5,022 nucleotides of DNA from assembly GCA_002470695.1 (NCBI GenBank), contig DKNM01000016.1, forward strand, positions 1-5,022. Reading direction: 5' to 3'. Below are positions 4,813 to 5,022 of the stretch, one piece after another (within the stretch, counting starts at the first letter, position 1; every line of letters begins with the position of its first letter). The notes under the pieces are model-generated. The model worked only from the letters and a program-made list of their open reading frames with translations. It searched no databases and had not been told where the DNA came from. Both the position numbers and the translations under genes were made by a program. The stretch comes from Candidatus Neomicrothrix sp. UBA7388. GTDB taxonomy: Bacteria; Actinomycetota; Acidimicrobiia; Acidimicrobiales; Poriferisodalaceae.

Positions 4813-5022
4813 TTAGTTCGACCCATTTAAACGAGAGTCAAACTTTCCTTTACGTTCAGCCATTTTTGCCCGGATTTCAGCGGCCTCAGCTTCGCTAATC
4901 TCACCAGATTCAACTTTTGCGGCCAGTTTCTTCTGCATATCGGCTATGCGGGCTTCTATCTCAGCTCTGAACGGACGATCACCTTCTTTGGCGCCTCGTT
5001 TACGTTCAGCCATTTTTGCCCG
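4813..5022 (-). CDS. Charged helical repeat protein, C-terminal fragment
   Basis: The frame is open to the right edge, so only the last 69 residues are visible. They are almost entirely charged or Ala-rich helix (Ala, Glu, Lys and Arg dominate), likely coiled coil, ending in the more polar SRLNGSN. The octapeptide RAKMAERK occurs at the right edge (nt 5022-4999) and again 50 residues later (nt 4872-4849) with identical codons. A related segment, AEIEARIADM (nt 4965-4936), lies between them, so the fragment looks like repeats of an EI-x-A-K/R-M/I-A-E/D module. The SGEISEAEAAEIRAKM part resembles helical hairpins of the 'G-x-I-(S/T)-x-E-(E/Q)-A' kind found in short coiled-coil proteins; this is only a resemblance. 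The Met at 5013 lies inside the repeat and is unlikely to be the start. Localisation and function cannot be judged because the N-terminus is missing. Confidence 0.7.
   Translation of the reverse strand, partial: RAKMAERKRGAKEGDRPFRAEIEARIADMQKKLAAKVESGEISEAEAAEIRAKMAERKGKFDSRLNGSN
4849..4872. repeat. 24-bp exact direct repeat, copy 1
   Basis: Identical to 4999-5022, 150 bp away (exactly 50 codons, so in frame). It encodes RAKMAERK on the minus strand. The match ends at 4848, where the copies differ by one base (c here, g at 4998). Confidence 0.85.
4999..5022. repeat. 24-bp exact direct repeat, copy 2, reaching the window edge
   Basis: Second copy of the repeat at 4849-4872. It runs to the last base of the window, so 24 bp is a minimum length; the real repeat may be longer and may continue as a tandem array of about 150-bp units. 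Confidence 0.85.

Noticed and set aside
5011..5013. Start codon of the repeat protein at the Met near the right edge
   Set aside because: The frame continues upstream as RAK, and the same RAKMAERK string occurs internally, so this Met belongs to the repeat rather than to an initiation site.

Overview
The window reads like a chromosomal segment of an uncultured, mid-GC actinobacterium. The main clue is a TIGR03084-type protein, a family found mostly in Actinomycetota. Supporting clues are GTG starts and at least four genes with a TANNNT hexamer 6 nt upstream of the start codon and no Shine-Dalgarno sequence, the signature of leaderless transcription common in that phylum. Base composition looks close to half GC by eye, so a marine or freshwater Acidimicrobiia-like lineage is plausible, but that placement is inference. 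No rRNA, tRNA, transposase, CRISPR array or phage gene is visible.

Left half, plus strand: the 3' part of a class III (CaiB/BaiF-type) CoA-transferase; a SpoU/TrmH-family RNA 2'-O-methyltransferase 16 nt downstream, probably co-transcribed; a DinB/mycothiol-isomerase-like TIGR03084 protein with its own predicted promoter; and a small helical protein of unknown function, also with its own promoter-like hexamer.

Right half, mostly minus strand: an NAD-type short-chain dehydrogenase converging on the small helical gene; upstream of it a 192-residue stand-alone homologue of the FtsH (M41) peptidase domain whose catalytic Glu is replaced by Val (HVAGH instead of HEAGH); a divergently transcribed 72-residue small protein; and, running off the right edge, the C-terminal end of a charged helical repeat protein. 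An exact 24-bp repeat spaced 150 bp apart in that last gene extends to the last base of the window.

The CoA-transferase, TIGR03084 protein and dehydrogenase suggest acyl-CoA or small-molecule catabolism, but they are not one operon and no substrate can be read from the sequence. The items most worth a second look are the M41-like pseudo-peptidase, the uniform 6-nt hexamer-to-start spacing (which also decides one gene start), and the repeat protein at the right edge.
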